This document shows positions 24,111 through 36,400 of a DNA stretch of 64,000 bases, one piece after another. This DNA is from Limnanthes douglasii subsp. nivea (Eukaryota > Streptophyta > Magnoliopsida > Brassicales > Limnanthaceae): positions 106,215,278 through 106,279,277 of the forward strand of contig JAUPFV010000003.1 of NCBI GenBank assembly GCA_036936605.1, read 5' to 3'. Position numbers and translations under genes: made by a program. Position 1 is the first letter of the stretch. Each line of letters opens with the position of its first letter. The notes below the pieces were generated by a model, which had not been told where the DNA came from, ran no database searches, and saw only the letters and a program-made list of their open reading frames with translations.

Positions 24111-24565
24111 ATAGTTTAAGCTTTTAAATCATTATTTATTTATTTTAGTATTTTTATTTAAATTATACTTATCTAAGGTTTCAATTAATGTCCTTAATCT
24201 TTTTAAGTTTCTTTTTATAAAACAAAAATCTAGATTTGTTGAAGTTTAGTGGTTTTAATTAGTTTCAGGTTATAAAATATTGTTGCTTAAGTATGTATAT
24301 TAAGTTTTTTTAAAAAAAAATTATTGAATTTAGTCTCAGATACGAAATTTGATATTATTGAATCGAAGTTAGGTTTCTGGTTTTAAGGTTTTTTGTAAGC
24401 CGCACTTAATATCGATGTAGTTCATCAATGTTACTTGTGCTCTTAAATATTTATAGTTTCGTTTGTTTATTTATTTATTTGTTTGTTTGTTTGTTTATGT
24501 ATGTTTAAATTTGAAACATGATGTCACCGATTTTTTTTAAACATGGGTAAGTTAGAGATTTTCAA

Positions 24566-24763
24566 ATGGGTACTTCCAACAGAAAAGTCGGCAAGGGTTT
24601 ACCAAGAGATAAGATATGCAATGTTTGGTTGTCTATAGAGGACTTGGCGCGGCTAATACCACCATCAGCACCACCAGCCCTAGAGCCAGAGGCAAAACCA
24701 GAAGAGGAGACGGAGGTCGAGCCGAAGAGAGAGAGTAATGAAAAGAAAGACTTATCACTATAA
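24566..24763 (+). CDS. Short open frame with acidic tail, doubtful
   Basis: This is a 65-residue frame beginning MGTSNRKVGKGLPRDK with a P/E-rich end (PPALEPEAKPEEE). It lies just upstream of the plant-mobile-domain remnant and may be part of the same dead element. The opposite strand is also open here, so coding is not established. Confidence 0.2.
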   Translation: MGTSNRKVGKGLPRDKICNVWLSIEDLARLIPPSAPPALEPEAKPEEETEVEPKRESNEKKDLSL

Positions 24764-24979
24764 GCAAAAATATTTAACATAAAATTCCAACATATTCTAA
24801 GATATTATAAGTATTTCTCTGATATTATATTTTATTTCAAAATATACTAACTATATTTTTGTTGTTAGTTAGTATAACAGATCCAACGATACGCACTTTC
24901 AATTTTATAACAACCACAATACATTGTGTAAATATGACTAGAGAGGTCAATAATTTCTCTAGAGATCCGTTGACAACAC

Positions 24980-25690
24980 AATATTTGAAAAAATATGGGG
25001 AACATTAACCGACTGGTGGTCGAATAGGCCTCTATTAGGATCATTGACTCAAAGATATCACTAAGAGACCAATAGTTTATATTTTGTATTAGAAGAGATG
25101 ACGGAAATGTTAGATAATGTCCTATTTTTCATATTTGACGATGTCTCATTCATCTAGTGTACAACAATGATTGAAATTACAGGACGGAGATGGTGTCACG
25201 GTTGCTTGGGCTAAAACTTAGCATAATGAAAGTCAAGTTGGATAAATGTCATGGTAGGGAACTTTGGATCACGTACTTGATGATGATATTTATATCGAAC
25301 ATTACCAATTAGATTCTCCTTTTATGATGGATACATTGTTTTGTGCAAAAGCTTTTGTTTTATTCGTCATTGTTATGTTTACTAACAAGACCATAAGTAA
25401 ATCAATGTTGATTAGTTTGATACCTTCTGTAACTTATACACTATAAAAGGTTACACGTGGAGGATGCACATCTTGACTGAACTATACAATACCTTAGATT
25501 TCGGGTGCCAGCATGTGACAAAGAAGATGAATAATTTTATCGCATTACTGGAATGTTGGGTCCGTAAACATTTTCCTAGTTTCCAACCATGACGTTGGAA
25601 GGGCTTCACACATACAGTATTTTTGTTTGTGGATTCCATATATGTATTTTTAGTAGACAATCATTATATAAAAAATCTTCAGTCTAAGTG
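24980..25690 (+). pseudogene. Plant mobile domain (PMD/MAIN-like) remnant
   Basis: Successive frames match the PMD order. An LTQRYH...TNSLYFVLEEMTEMLD block (near 25035-25125) corresponds to the W..ET.TFH...GEMT..L.DV region. MDTLFCAKAFVLFV near 25325 corresponds to the YLLYLLG.TLF.DKS helix. YTWRMHILTELYNTLDFG and KKMNNFIALLECWVRKHFP (25450-25590) correspond to the Y.WG.A.LA.LYR.L and LLQ.WA.ERFP segments. PMD proteins include host silencing factors (MAIL1/MAIN) and transposon-borne versions. Several stops, and neighbours that are all transposon debris, point to a transposon-borne dead copy. Confidence 0.5.
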
Positions 25691-25699
25691 GTTTCATTG

Positions 25700-28550
25700 G
25701 ATAGTTTAATGGTTGATGAGGTACGTATAAGTATAATAAAATATTTGGTATTTATGTTATATATGTTAAAACTTTTATCATTGTACTATATATCACATTT
25801 GATTTACGTGAGAGTCTTCATACGGTTAGAAAGTTTGAAGAAATGATATTGTTTAATTATGTTGTCAAGTGCGGATACGAACTAGAGTCATATAAGCCTG
25901 AGCATGTAATTCGGAATTTGGGGCACATCCAACGTGTATAGCCAATCCCAAGAAATACATCATCTAAGGGGGAAATAAAATAAGAAAAATATGAAGTGAA
26001 TCAACTCGGTTTAGAGAGATTGGCCGAATAACCTTCTACATGAGGAAAATAAAGGTACACCAACGGTACCAGGATTCAACATTCATATTACGGTTGCAGA
26101 GTATGATAATAAAATTTGAAACTATCTTTGGCATATTATATACCTTATTCCATGCATTTATTTCTCTAGAGAAGTGTCACGCTACAACCAAAAGTAACTA
26201 GTGTACCTTACCTAAGAATATACTTAGTACATATAAAATTTCAGTTTCATATATGAAGCTCGCGAAAGCATGTAATCAATATGTGAATTGTATATATCCG
26301 ACTAGGGTGATTATGTTTTTCGGATGTAATTTGTTTTGGGTTTTGGGTTTTAAGTTTTATGAATGTTATGTGGCGATGGCTATTATGTTTGCAGATGTTT
26401 TGTCTATATATTTTTAGTTTTTTGGATGTTGTCTTTTATGGATAATATTCTTTTTTATGTATTTAAAATCTTGTTTTCAGGTTGGGTTTTGATATTTTGG
26501 GTTACTTAAGTTGTTTTTCTTCATAGCACATAATGTTGACATAATTGGTCGATATTAAGAGTTTTTAAAACAAAAATAAGAACCTAAGGTCTTCTTGTTG
26601 CGTCAATATTAGATTTTTCACAATATCAATTAATGTCGATGTCACATTTCGACATTAAAGATAGTGTTTTTGTCTTAAATGTTTAACAAATTAGTCACAA
26701 ATAACTGATGTCAACATGATGTGTCGATATCAGCTAAAATTTTAAGATAATTGGTTTTCACGCAACATGTCCAAATTAGGTATGAAATATATTTTTTATG
26801 TAAGCAAATTATGACTAACCCCTTCGATATTATGTGTTATGTTGGAAAACAATTAACTTAAACAAAAAATATCGTAGCTTTTTTTAATGTTAAAGTTATA
26901 TGTTTCAAACTTAAACAATTTATTTATTTTTATATAGTTTGGAAATGGATAAACAAGTTATAACAAAATAAAATTTTGAATTAGAGGCTTTGAGTCATTA
27001 GAAAGTTATGTCACTCTAAGTTTTGCCTAATCACTCTCTAAAGTTGAATATATTTATCAATCCAATGAGATAATGAATTAATCAAAAAAGTCATACATAT
27101 GATTTCTAACCATGATGAATGAGAGATATCGACGTATGTAGATGAAGCATACCATGTTCATTGAATACGAATAATATAATATAATAAAATATTGTTATGA
27201 GCGTAATATACACTTTAATTCATAAATTTCCTTACGTTAACGAAATGATTCTCACTCGCGTGATCAATTCATTTTTTATTTCTATGATAGACTGTGGTGG
27301 AACACATTTGATAGCTAAACCAGTCGTTGAGGCGCATAGAGAAAATGAACACACGATCTATTGATACAAATCTTAATGACAAAACAAAATTTTGGGCACT
27401 TCTATCCAGTTCTCAAAACCAAAAATCATATCAAACTATTTGAGATTCTTTAGTTCTTCATAATCTTTTGTGCGAGTACCATAAACAATTTCATACAAAG
27501 GTAAGTCTAATAGAATTTCGATTATTAGATGTTCTCTCAAATGCGGTCATGTCTCTTGATGTCCGAACAAAAAGTGAGGTGCAATCGTAAAACCATAATG
27601 ATCATCAATTTTCATATGTGTTACCTCAAAAATGAACAAGATCATAATCGAGGGATGATTGTCACGAAACAAAAATTATGATTTAACTTATAGTTTATGC
27701 TTTTGGTGTTTTAGGGGTTTGGATGCTTTAGATGACGTAATTATTTAGCTTTGAATTTTTAATGTTCTCATACTGCTTGAAATTTTTGTAAGCTTTATAG
27801 GGATGTATTTTGAAGGTGTTCTCTTACTATTATTTTGTTCAGTGACCTGTTCAAAATATGATTTCTTTCATTTCATCGAACTATCATTAGTATGTTTTTC
27901 CACATTATTTCGTTTTTTTATTAGTTCTTTGAACATAACAACTTGGATATTTTTGGGATTAATTATTTTAAATACTTTCGATGAGATTTAAAGCCTTCAT
28001 TCCAGATCATACTCACAGACTAAACTAACCATTTTGAAGAGTTATTTTTCTATAAAATCATTTTTTCGCATTTTTATTTCATAACAAATTTTATAGCTTG
28101 TCACCTCTTTTTTATCATAGAATAATTCATAATAAAAAATCTTCATTACAATTATATATCTAACATGAACACAACAACCTATGCATAGATCTAACAACAC
28201 ATCATATTTTGAAAACACCATTTTAGAATTTTTTGTATTCTTTTAACATGATTTTAAGGCTTGTCTTGTTGACCCCAACTCTATATTATTTGAATTTGAT
28301 ATATTTATATGAAAAAATATATATTTTCTTACGTCACTCGAACGATGCTTTTATCTTTGTTTGTTCCATAACAATCAAAGTGTGAAGCTTCATCTAAAAA
28401 AATTCAAAGTTTAGTCGGCTCTAACTAATAAAATGATCTAGATGATAAATTTGCACCTTCGGCACTAATAATAGTTATAAAACATTACTCTAGATCTGTT
28501 ACTTGAATATAACTTTAATATATAAGGATGAATGAGTTTATCGGTTAGTT
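25700..28550. other. AT-rich transposon debris
   Basis: There is no recognisable gene. The block 26530-26760 has scattered TGTCGA/TCGACA/TTGACA motifs in both orientations, like subterminal repeats of CACTA elements. The remainder (27000-28500) has only short frames without family similarity. Confidence 0.4.
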
Positions 28551-28552
28551 GT

Positions 28553-28566
28553 CCTTTTTTGTAGTG
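28553..28566 (-). mobile_element. CACTA-type terminus
   Basis: On the minus strand the sequence starts CACTACAAAAAAGG, a canonical CACTA (En/Spm) terminal inverted repeat, so the element would extend leftward from 28566. The candidate subterminal repeat cluster at 26530-26760 lies in that direction. The opposite terminus and the 3-bp target duplication were not found. Confidence 0.45.
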
Positions 28567-28649
28567 TTTGACAAGGTTAGTGTCTGAATATAAGATTTTT
28601 TCAACGTAGGTTTAAAATAAGATGTTTCAGTGTATCCCAACATTTTAGG

Positions 28650-29640
28650 ATAAATTTTATATAAGTAAAGTCTAAGAATCAAGAAATTATTCTGACACTG
28701 TTTATTTTGCAAACAATTTCTTTGTATTCATGACAATATATATGTTTATATGTCACTTGTGTAACAAGTGTGTAGCTTTTGGAAAGATCATGTATGTTGC
28801 GCCCACCAATGGAAATTTCTGATCTATCAATATAATATTAAGTATTGCGCACTCGTCTTTGTTCATGAGCAACCGAATGCTATCTATTTTCCAAATATAA
28901 TTGTCATATATTTCGCAATCATAAGAATGAGTATGACATGATATGTATATATGTCAACATAAGTCTAACGATTTTAAAAAATGGCATTTATATCTCACTG
29001 TTTTGTAGGTATTATCCATCATCAGAACATGGAGAATATCCTTAAAAGGTCAATATATTTCACATGTGAGAAATATATATATATATATATATATATAATT
29101 ACTTCAAAGTCTTCAGTTTTTGTTTAATGTCAGACAACATAATTATTTTTCTTCAATTTATCCAACCAAACACGTATGTACAACTTACCACACATCTCCA
29201 ACATATGGTGTTTTGTATTGGATTTTATATATTACATATGTTGGATATGCTTTTGGGTTTCTAATTTCTCAACCTGACTAAAAAATTTCAATGACAGGAA
29301 CCAGTTGTAGATAAATTCATAACTGATTTTTGTTCGTTTATTTCCATCATAAGAAGAATTACATAACATCATGATATCATAATTTATTTTCACACGTACT
29401 GGGATAAACCTTATATTTAAAAGGACAATCACATTTTTTATATCCTCGTGAGTCTTCTATTAACATTAAGTTTAGTACAAAAAAATGTATAGGGTCCGAA
29501 TTTCTCACAAGAAAACATTAATCTCGGAGCTCTCCTAGTCTTCAGATCATCGTAATAATTTTTACGAATCACATATTTCATACATTTATCCATGCGATAT
29601 ACCAATTCTATAAGTTGAGGTTTAGTGTAATGCATCAAAA
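28650..29640 (-). pseudogene. MULE (Mutator-like) transposase remnant
   Basis: The frame at 29638-29438 resembles the FAR1-like N-terminal domain of MULE transposases (YVIRKNYYDD, RRAPRLMFSCEKFGPY). Further on, 29045-28981 gives DILHVLMMDNTYKTVRYK, the first catalytic Asp block (MD.TYKTN). Then 28920-28770 gives NYIWKIDSIRLL, ILIDQKFPLVGA and YMIFPKATHLLHK, the second Asp block (here IDQ instead of the usual VTDR) and the ATHLLCRWH region. Several stops occur. A (TA)n microsatellite near 29070-29096 interrupts it. No terminal repeats were identified. Confidence 0.68.
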
Positions 29641-29739
29641 TCGTGAATACGTGTGAAGCATCTTTATAAATTTTTGGTTCTATAATGGTATTGTTATCCT
29701 ACAAAATTTAACAAAGAGAAGATAAATTAAATATGTAAA

Positions 29740-30802
29740 TGTTGAAGAGTAGACTTCATCTCATACTTGGTCCAGAGTCCTACATTGCTAACGTTGAAAA
29801 AGAATAGAGTGTCTATAAGTGTGAGGATACCTCAACTAATAAAGAGGCCTTTTGGGAGTGTACCAAAAGCAAAGTCGTGTGAGCCTTCGGGCTCAAAGCG
29901 AACAATATCTTGCTAGTATGTGAGGCACACTTATATATTCTTAACATGGTATCAGATCCAAAGTTTGAAACAATGTGGGACTAAGCACCCACAAAGCCAA
30001 ATGTGTTGAATATCCAGCGATGTTTATTCCGCTGTGATTAGGCAACGTTATTTCCGCCCATTAATGGGATCAAGTTTAAGGATGAATGTTGAAGAGTAAA
30101 TTTAATCACATACTTGGTCTAGAGTCTCACATTTTCTAGCATTGAAAAAGAATAGAGTGGGAGGAGAGTGTACCAAAAGCAAATTTGTACGGGCTTTCGG
30201 GCTCAAAGCAGACAATATCTTGCTAGTATGTGAGGTAGCTTAATATTCTTAGCTTAATATTCTTAAGGAATATGGGACATTTGAATGTGTTGAATATGAG
30301 TTGTACGGGCTTTCGGGCTCAAAGCAGACAATATCTTGCTAGTATGTGAGGTAGCTTAATATTCATAAGGAATATGGGACATTTGAATGTGTTGAATATG
30401 AGTCGGAATAAAGGATTTGTTCTCTAGCGTGATGGGACCATGCCCTCCGCTGTGTACTAAGCCATATGGTACATTTGAATGTGTTGAATATCCAACGACG
30501 TTCATTCCGTCTGGCGAATTTTATTTGGCCGATTAATAGGATCAAGTTTAAGGGGGATGTTGGAAAGTAAACTTCATCCCATACTTGGTCTAGAATCCCA
30601 CATTGGGAGTGTACCAAAAGCAAACTTGTGAGGGCATTCGGACCTAAAGTGGACAATATATTGCTAGTATGTGAGGCACACTAATCTATTCTTAACATGG
30701 TATCAGAGCTGGAATAAAGGATATGTGCTCTAGGGTGATAGGAGCATGCCCTCCGCTACATACTAAGCAATGTGAGACATTTGAATGTGTTGAATATCCA
30801 AC
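29740..30802 (+). mobile_element. TRIM-like LTR element concatemer (three LTRs)
   Basis: LTR-like units start TGTTGAAGAGTA or TGTTGGAAAG and end TTAACA. LTR1 is 29740-29946. LTR2 starts at 30087 and decays near 30252. LTR3 is 30559-30697. LTR1 and LTR3 are followed at once by TGGTATCAGA (29947 and 30698), the initiator tRNA-Met PBS. The short internal domains (140 and about 300 bp) encode nothing and end in purine tracts (AAGTTTAAGGATGAA; AAGTTTAAGGGGGA) directly before the next TGTTG. Short coding-free units with PBS and PPT fit a terminal-repeat retrotransposon in miniature, arranged LTR-IN-LTR-IN-LTR-IN. A final LTR is missing: the sequence changes abruptly near 30803. Confidence 0.72.
30185..30403 (+). 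repeat. Tandem duplication within the TRIM array
   Basis: The stretch TTGTACGGGCTTTCGGGCTC... through GTGTTGAATATGAG is present twice in tandem (about 30185-30300 and 30301-30403). The second copy lacks a few bases around the AATATTC junction. Confidence 0.85.
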
Positions 30803-30838
30803 AACAATGGGGGTTTTTAGGTTGACACGAATATTGAC

Positions 30839-30996
30839 GCATCATATCTTCATTCGTTACAAAACAATGTAAAACATAAAAATTTAAAACAACGAACTTC
30901 CTAGGTTTTAAAATATTGCATCATGTCGTCATTCATTACAAAACAATGTGAAACATAAAAATTTAAAATAACAAACTTTCTAGGTTTTAAAATATC
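30839..30996. repeat. 79-bp tandem duplication
   Basis: Two copies begin GCATCATATC/GCATCATGTC at 30839 and 30918 and end CTAGGTTTTAAAATAT. They differ at several bases. They lie beside GTTGACA/TCGACG motifs (30820-31130) that look like subterminal repeats of a DNA transposon. Confidence 0.85.
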
Positions 30997-31149
30997 GATA
31001 GAATGGATCGATATTTATGTTGAATGTTGACACATCTTTTTGACATTGGTCGTCAACCAATGAAAACTAAAATCGACGTAACTGGCCGACTGTAGTTAAC
31101 ATTGTTTGGCCACAAACATCAACATTCGTATCGGAAAAATAAATATCTC

Positions 31150-31745
31150 GCAACAATTTTAAAATTTGAAAATTTTATTTTCAATAAAAAGTTATATTAA
31201 ATTTTAATTATGCCTTATAAAAAATTGCTATTATATATGGTTGTGTGTGATTTTGAATCTTCATCCATTAAAGTTGATTTTTTCAGTTAGTCTATTTTAA
31301 GATTTGATACTTTAAGGATATATGGTTAAAGTTTTTTAGTTTAAAAGATGTTAAAATTCTATTTTCAAATGACCTATAATTTTTTTTTAATTAAAACACT
31401 TATTAAGTTTGAACGAATAATATAAAAACATAAATTGGTTTGTAACAAAAGAAAAATGACTCCAATTTTAAAGTCGAATAGTTTATATAATTGTATTTAA
31501 TTGACTCAGTATTACCTAATTTTCATATAATGGTATTTCAATCCCATATTTGATCACAGACAATTGTGTTCAAGTTATATTATTAGCCATTGTACTATTC
31601 ATCGGAGTGTTATTTTATTTTAATGATTTGGTAACTGTTTAAATTTGCCAAATAGGATGTAGGTGTTAGGTTGAAAATAATGATGACTGATACAAAATAT
31701 GAAACCAATAGCAACATAACACATCAACCGTTTATATAAAATTTA
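31150..31745. other. AT-rich intergenic DNA
   Basis: No open frame, repeat or element end is recognised here. Confidence 0.5.
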
Positions 31746-32070
31746 TTGAGGAGATATATAAATACAAGGAGTCTAGATTTTAGGCTACGACATAGAAGAA
31801 ATCCCCCATATCTTTTAAAACACCTACCTTACCTTAATTGGACTATTAAACATACTTGTTGTGGTCCTCAATGCCACGTGGAAGGTAGCAACTACATCGG
31901 GATTGGAGATCGACGGCTGATCAAAAAGGCGTTTTGGCACGTGCGAGAAGAGAAGAGAGAGAGGTTGGAGTTGCTGGGTATAGACAGACATGGAAGGATT
32001 CTCGCCTTCTTGGAAGCAGATTGTGCCCTGCATGGAATCATTGCCCCTTTTCATTTTTCATATCTTCTTT
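31746..32070 (+). promoter_or_regulatory. Promoter-like block with TATA and two CACGTG boxes
   Basis: ATATATAAATAC (31752) is followed by G-box-type motifs CCACGTGG (near 31875) and GGCACGTGCG (near 31938) and by GATCGACGGCTGATC, a motif common in plant promoters. A 150-codon plus frame (31746-32198) crosses the block, but its end is a low-complexity hydrophobic tail and it resembles no family I know. No authentic gene body follows on either strand. This could be a decapitated promoter, a non-coding RNA locus or a captured fragment. Confidence 0.3.
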
Positions 32071-32199
32071 TATTATTTATTATTTTATTATCATTTTTCA
32101 AATACTTTTACCTTTTTTATCTACCAATTATTATTTATTATGGATTTGTTGTTGTTTTTCCTTTTAACAACACTACTAGTTTGGTTTCAATGTTTTGAT

Positions 32200-33445
32200 T
32201 ATAGGTTAATCTTTTTATTATTATTATCAAATGTACTAATTTCGTTTTACAAATCAAGTTTCATTTTAAAATAAATATAAATATAGGATATGGGTTAAGT
32301 TTTTGAATTGGATTGAGTTTGAGACGAGTTAAACCATACAAACCATGACCCTCGATATCCCATAACCCAACTTAACCAAAATTGTTTCGGATGACAAAAC
32401 CAGGAGGGAAAGGATGGGACAAGTTTTGCTATCCCTATCCTTGATTATGTTGGGGACCAATTTAGAGGTGTCTCACTTTAGCACTCCTATATAACCAAAT
32501 AACTTCTTCAATGTAGTTTCAAATGTATATATAATATAGTGTGTTTGAATTTTTGGAAATGCAGGAGATAGAGCTGAAATATGATTTAAGGCAAAAACAT
32601 TTAGCTTAAAAAGCACACAAATTAAACCCAAATGAGAAGCTAAGATACAATAAAAGTGTAGATAAATCCAAAAAGCAAAAGAAGTGGAGTAGTCATGACT
32701 CATGGGGTATAAATGAGAGAGTAGGTAAGCAATGTTTGTTTCCTAGTGGTGGCTAAAAGGAAACCAAAGAGTGTTTTAGAGTAACTGTTAGTTCTACCTT
32801 TATACATCTTGTGAAAGATCCAACTATTTTAGGACACAACCCCATTTCAAAAGATCCCTTCTTCACATTTTTCTTACCACAAAACAAACCCCTTATACAG
32901 GGACCACTCCAAAACTGTATCATTATTTTAGATCTCAATCTTCAACTGAGATTTGCTTCTCTCTCTCCCTCTCTCCCCCTCACTATCTATCTTACTCTCT
33001 TCTGTTGGATACCACTCTCCAATTACTGTTTTGCCCTTACAACAAACATTGTAGTGTAGACTCTAGAGGGACAAGGTGAACAGCAATGGTGGTCGTTTAA
33101 ACACAAATCTGGACCGTCTAAATAAGACAAACCTGAGTTTTTCAGATGTTTGGTATCTCTGTAAATAAATGCTGCATGAGGACGTCATTTTTAGTTGTGC
33201 TTCTACTGTAGAGATATAAAAAAAAACACAGTACATACAATCCACAGACCAAGGACAGAAATATAAAAAGCAAGAGGTGTGCTTAAATTTCTGTCTTTTT
33301 TATGATTTTTTTCTCTGTCATGATTGTTCTAGAGTAGATAACTACTATAAAGTTAGAAAAATTGATCTTAAAAGAAGATATGTAATTTAATGAACCTGGC
33401 ATTGTTGATACTGAAAAATACCTACATTAATATGCTTTTGAGTTA
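32200..33445. other. Intergenic DNA and probable TRM5 3' UTR
   Basis: No coding frame is supported. A pyrimidine tract (CTTCTCTCTCTCCCTC..., about 32955-33005) resembles a plant 5' leader on the plus strand, but no gene follows. The part nearest 33445 is presumably the 3' UTR of the minus-strand TRM5 gene. Confidence 0.45.
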
Positions 33446-33451
33446 CCTATA

Positions 33452-36400
33452 TTACATTTCTGAAGTTCTTTTTCGAAATGCTACACTGGTAGGAAGTACG
33501 AAGGATGCACATAACATCCATTTTCCTGGTGCAACGAGAAGCACCTTACGCATCTCCACATCGACTGCCACCTCCGATAGTGCAATTCGTATTCGCTGAA
33601 CCAACATCGAGCGGATTAAGAAAAACACAAAGACATTGAAATAACTAATATGATGTCACAAATGAGCTGATTATTACTATAAGAGTTTATTTTCTCTAAT
33701 TTCAGGTAGGAATGCACTAATCCACATGCAACATTATCTTTGGATTTAAGTATCACCTCGTGAAATTCAAACTCTGGATCCCGAGCTTTTGAGAACCCAT
33801 AGACGTGGACCTTTGGGAAAGTGAATTGCTCACCTTTTGGTCTATCATAGTAAATTCCGTTAAACGCATCTGCTTATAGAGCAAACAAAATAGTGGATCA
33901 AATGATTAGTTATGTAACACCGCCATTACATCCAAATACATAACAAAGCTGTCATGGTCTTGCTCACCCGCATATTCTTGATAGTATTAGCTAATTTCTC
34001 AATGAAAAGCAAAGCTATTGACAAAATATGTGGCGACTATGTTAAAAATGAAAACATCCTTAAGACAGGGCTCCGAAATATTAGCCATACAGTGTAAATC
34101 CACCATGAACTCAACTTCTTGGAAATTTAAGTTTGATTTTTCTGGGAAACGGGATTAGTATTCAGCCTAAAAGGTATGTATCCCATAGCAAACACAGGCA
34201 AGCCTAGTGGTATTGCCAATGCACATAATCCATGCTTTCATATATTGTTTATTGATTTACAATTTGGTTCTACTATCTAAATTAAGGTCCAGAGGCTGTT
34301 TCAGAGCATCAATATTAGCACAAACCAAAACAGAGCATGAAAGAAAGATAGAACTAGACAAGCAGCTAAAAGTTATAAAAGCAATACAAAAAAATGCACA
34401 TGCTAGATTATCAAATACCTAGAAATTCTGCAGCATCATTTGGCAAATTCATTACTACATGTGTAATGTGCTGAGCTTTTTGACAAGCAAACATTGTTTT
34501 AATGAACATTCTTCCATCCATGTTAAAGACCTACAAAGAGACACCCAGAAGAATAGCATTACAAAATCCGTGAATAGGGAATTGGCATAGATCTACTGCT
34601 AACAATATAAATGTAGCCTTTTTCTCCTTAATTAATCGCAATATGTGTTCAATTGCTTAAAATCACATGGGCAACAATCTCATGGTGTTAAAGTTAGTTT
34701 TTCAGTTTTCATTACTCTGCATTTTTTACATTTTCTCTCCCTTGATCACCGTTTTATAAAAGTAAAAATATGCTCCTGTATCCGGCTATATCAGTGTTCA
34801 AAAAGTAAGACTCAAGAAGATTGGAATTCCACAACGAGGTAAGAGATAAGTATCCTTCTAAGCTAGAACTAAAAAATTCCATATATCACATCAATTCTAA
34901 GGATTCCTTATCTTATATCTCCAATAGTTTCTCTTTGACCAAGGATGAAAATCGTACAGTAACTAGGAAAAAATGACAGAGTAAGCTAGAGAATGAAACA
35001 TACCTCAATTTTTCTCTCGACTTTATTAAGTATGCTATTCCTTTCCAAATATTGAACAGCATAAGGGTTTAAATCATTAGCATAAACACGTCTTACTATC
35101 TTCGCAGCAGATATAGCAATTGGGCCAACCCCGGAGAAAACATCACCTGTCAATTATGGAGATGTCTGACATTAGACACCTAAGTACCAACACCTAAAAT
35201 GAACTCTTTCTTTTGTATAGAATTATGAGTGTACTGAGGGAGAGATTAAAATGTAGATTGATGAATAAAGGTCCCCGAGAAAATATATAACAAGTGATTC
35301 CTGCCAGTATTCAGCAAAAATTAAACTATTGCGGCAATATCAGAGACATGGTTATGGAGCAGAATTTCATGATACTTCCAGCAGTAAAATTATCCTTATA
35401 GTTTCCTCCCCTCCTTTTCTTTCTTTAACAGACAAGTCTTTAAGAATAAAATTCAACTAAATTTACTAATAATAAACTTGGAAGTAACACCCTCAAAAGC
35501 AAAAATAATGATCCTATAACACGAATCCTAAACCACATGAACCCCCACATGTTAATATAATTATTTTTTACTTGCATGATATGCCCTTAAATGAGTTCAA
35601 GTTGCAAACATACAAACAACATCAGTGTGGTTGAAGTCATTCATAAGCCTTTGTCTTTCAGTTGCAAGCCTAGAATTCCAATACCTGCAGACAGGAGAGA
35701 CACATAAAAACAATAAAACAAATATGGGTAATGCGGTAAGACAGGTAAGTTTTGAAACAATATTTTGGCCTAAACTGGACATTGACATGAAATGACAGAT
35801 AATAGTAAGGGATTGGATAAAGAAATTGCAAATTAATTCTTTATGCATAAAAAATGAGTAACCAAATCAAGAATCACACTCGTTATATGAATTTACTCTA
35901 CATACTAGACAATCAGGACTTACACTGTGGCCAAATCGAAATGAAATCGAAGACCATTCTCGACAACAGTAGTATCAAGGGAATGATTTCCTGCCAAAAC
36001 TTCCAATTGCATGGTTCTGTAGTCATTGTGAATGGAATCAGTCTTGTTGACTACTGTTTGTATTTTGGGTCTATTTTTATCCAGAACGACCTGAAAAGGA
36101 AGCAACCTTTTTGCCTTAGCGATAGCTAATAAACTTAACTTTTTATTTACAAAATCTTCATCGAAGAAAGCACCTTTGCTATGAGCTTCTTGTAAGGCAG
36201 ATGTTCATCCCTGAGATTTAGGTGTGCAATATGGCCAACTGTTGTAAAGGCTGTAGGTATGATAATACCTTTGGGCAACAGCACCTCCAAGACCTGCAAG
36301 TATAAGTAATCCATCAGAACTGTGAACTATGAACTATGAATTCCTATCAACAGTGAGTGGGGCATTTATAGACAGTAAAGAAAAACAAAGTAGCTGAATA

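Noticed and set aside
31860..32060. Possible microRNA precursor (GTGCCCTGCATGG, GGCACGTGCG)
   Set aside because: No arm matches a plant miRNA I could verify by reading and no convincing long stem was found.
31746..32198. 150-codon plus frame
   Set aside because: The tail is low-complexity hydrophobic sequence from AT-rich DNA and overlapping frames are equally open; not called as a gene.
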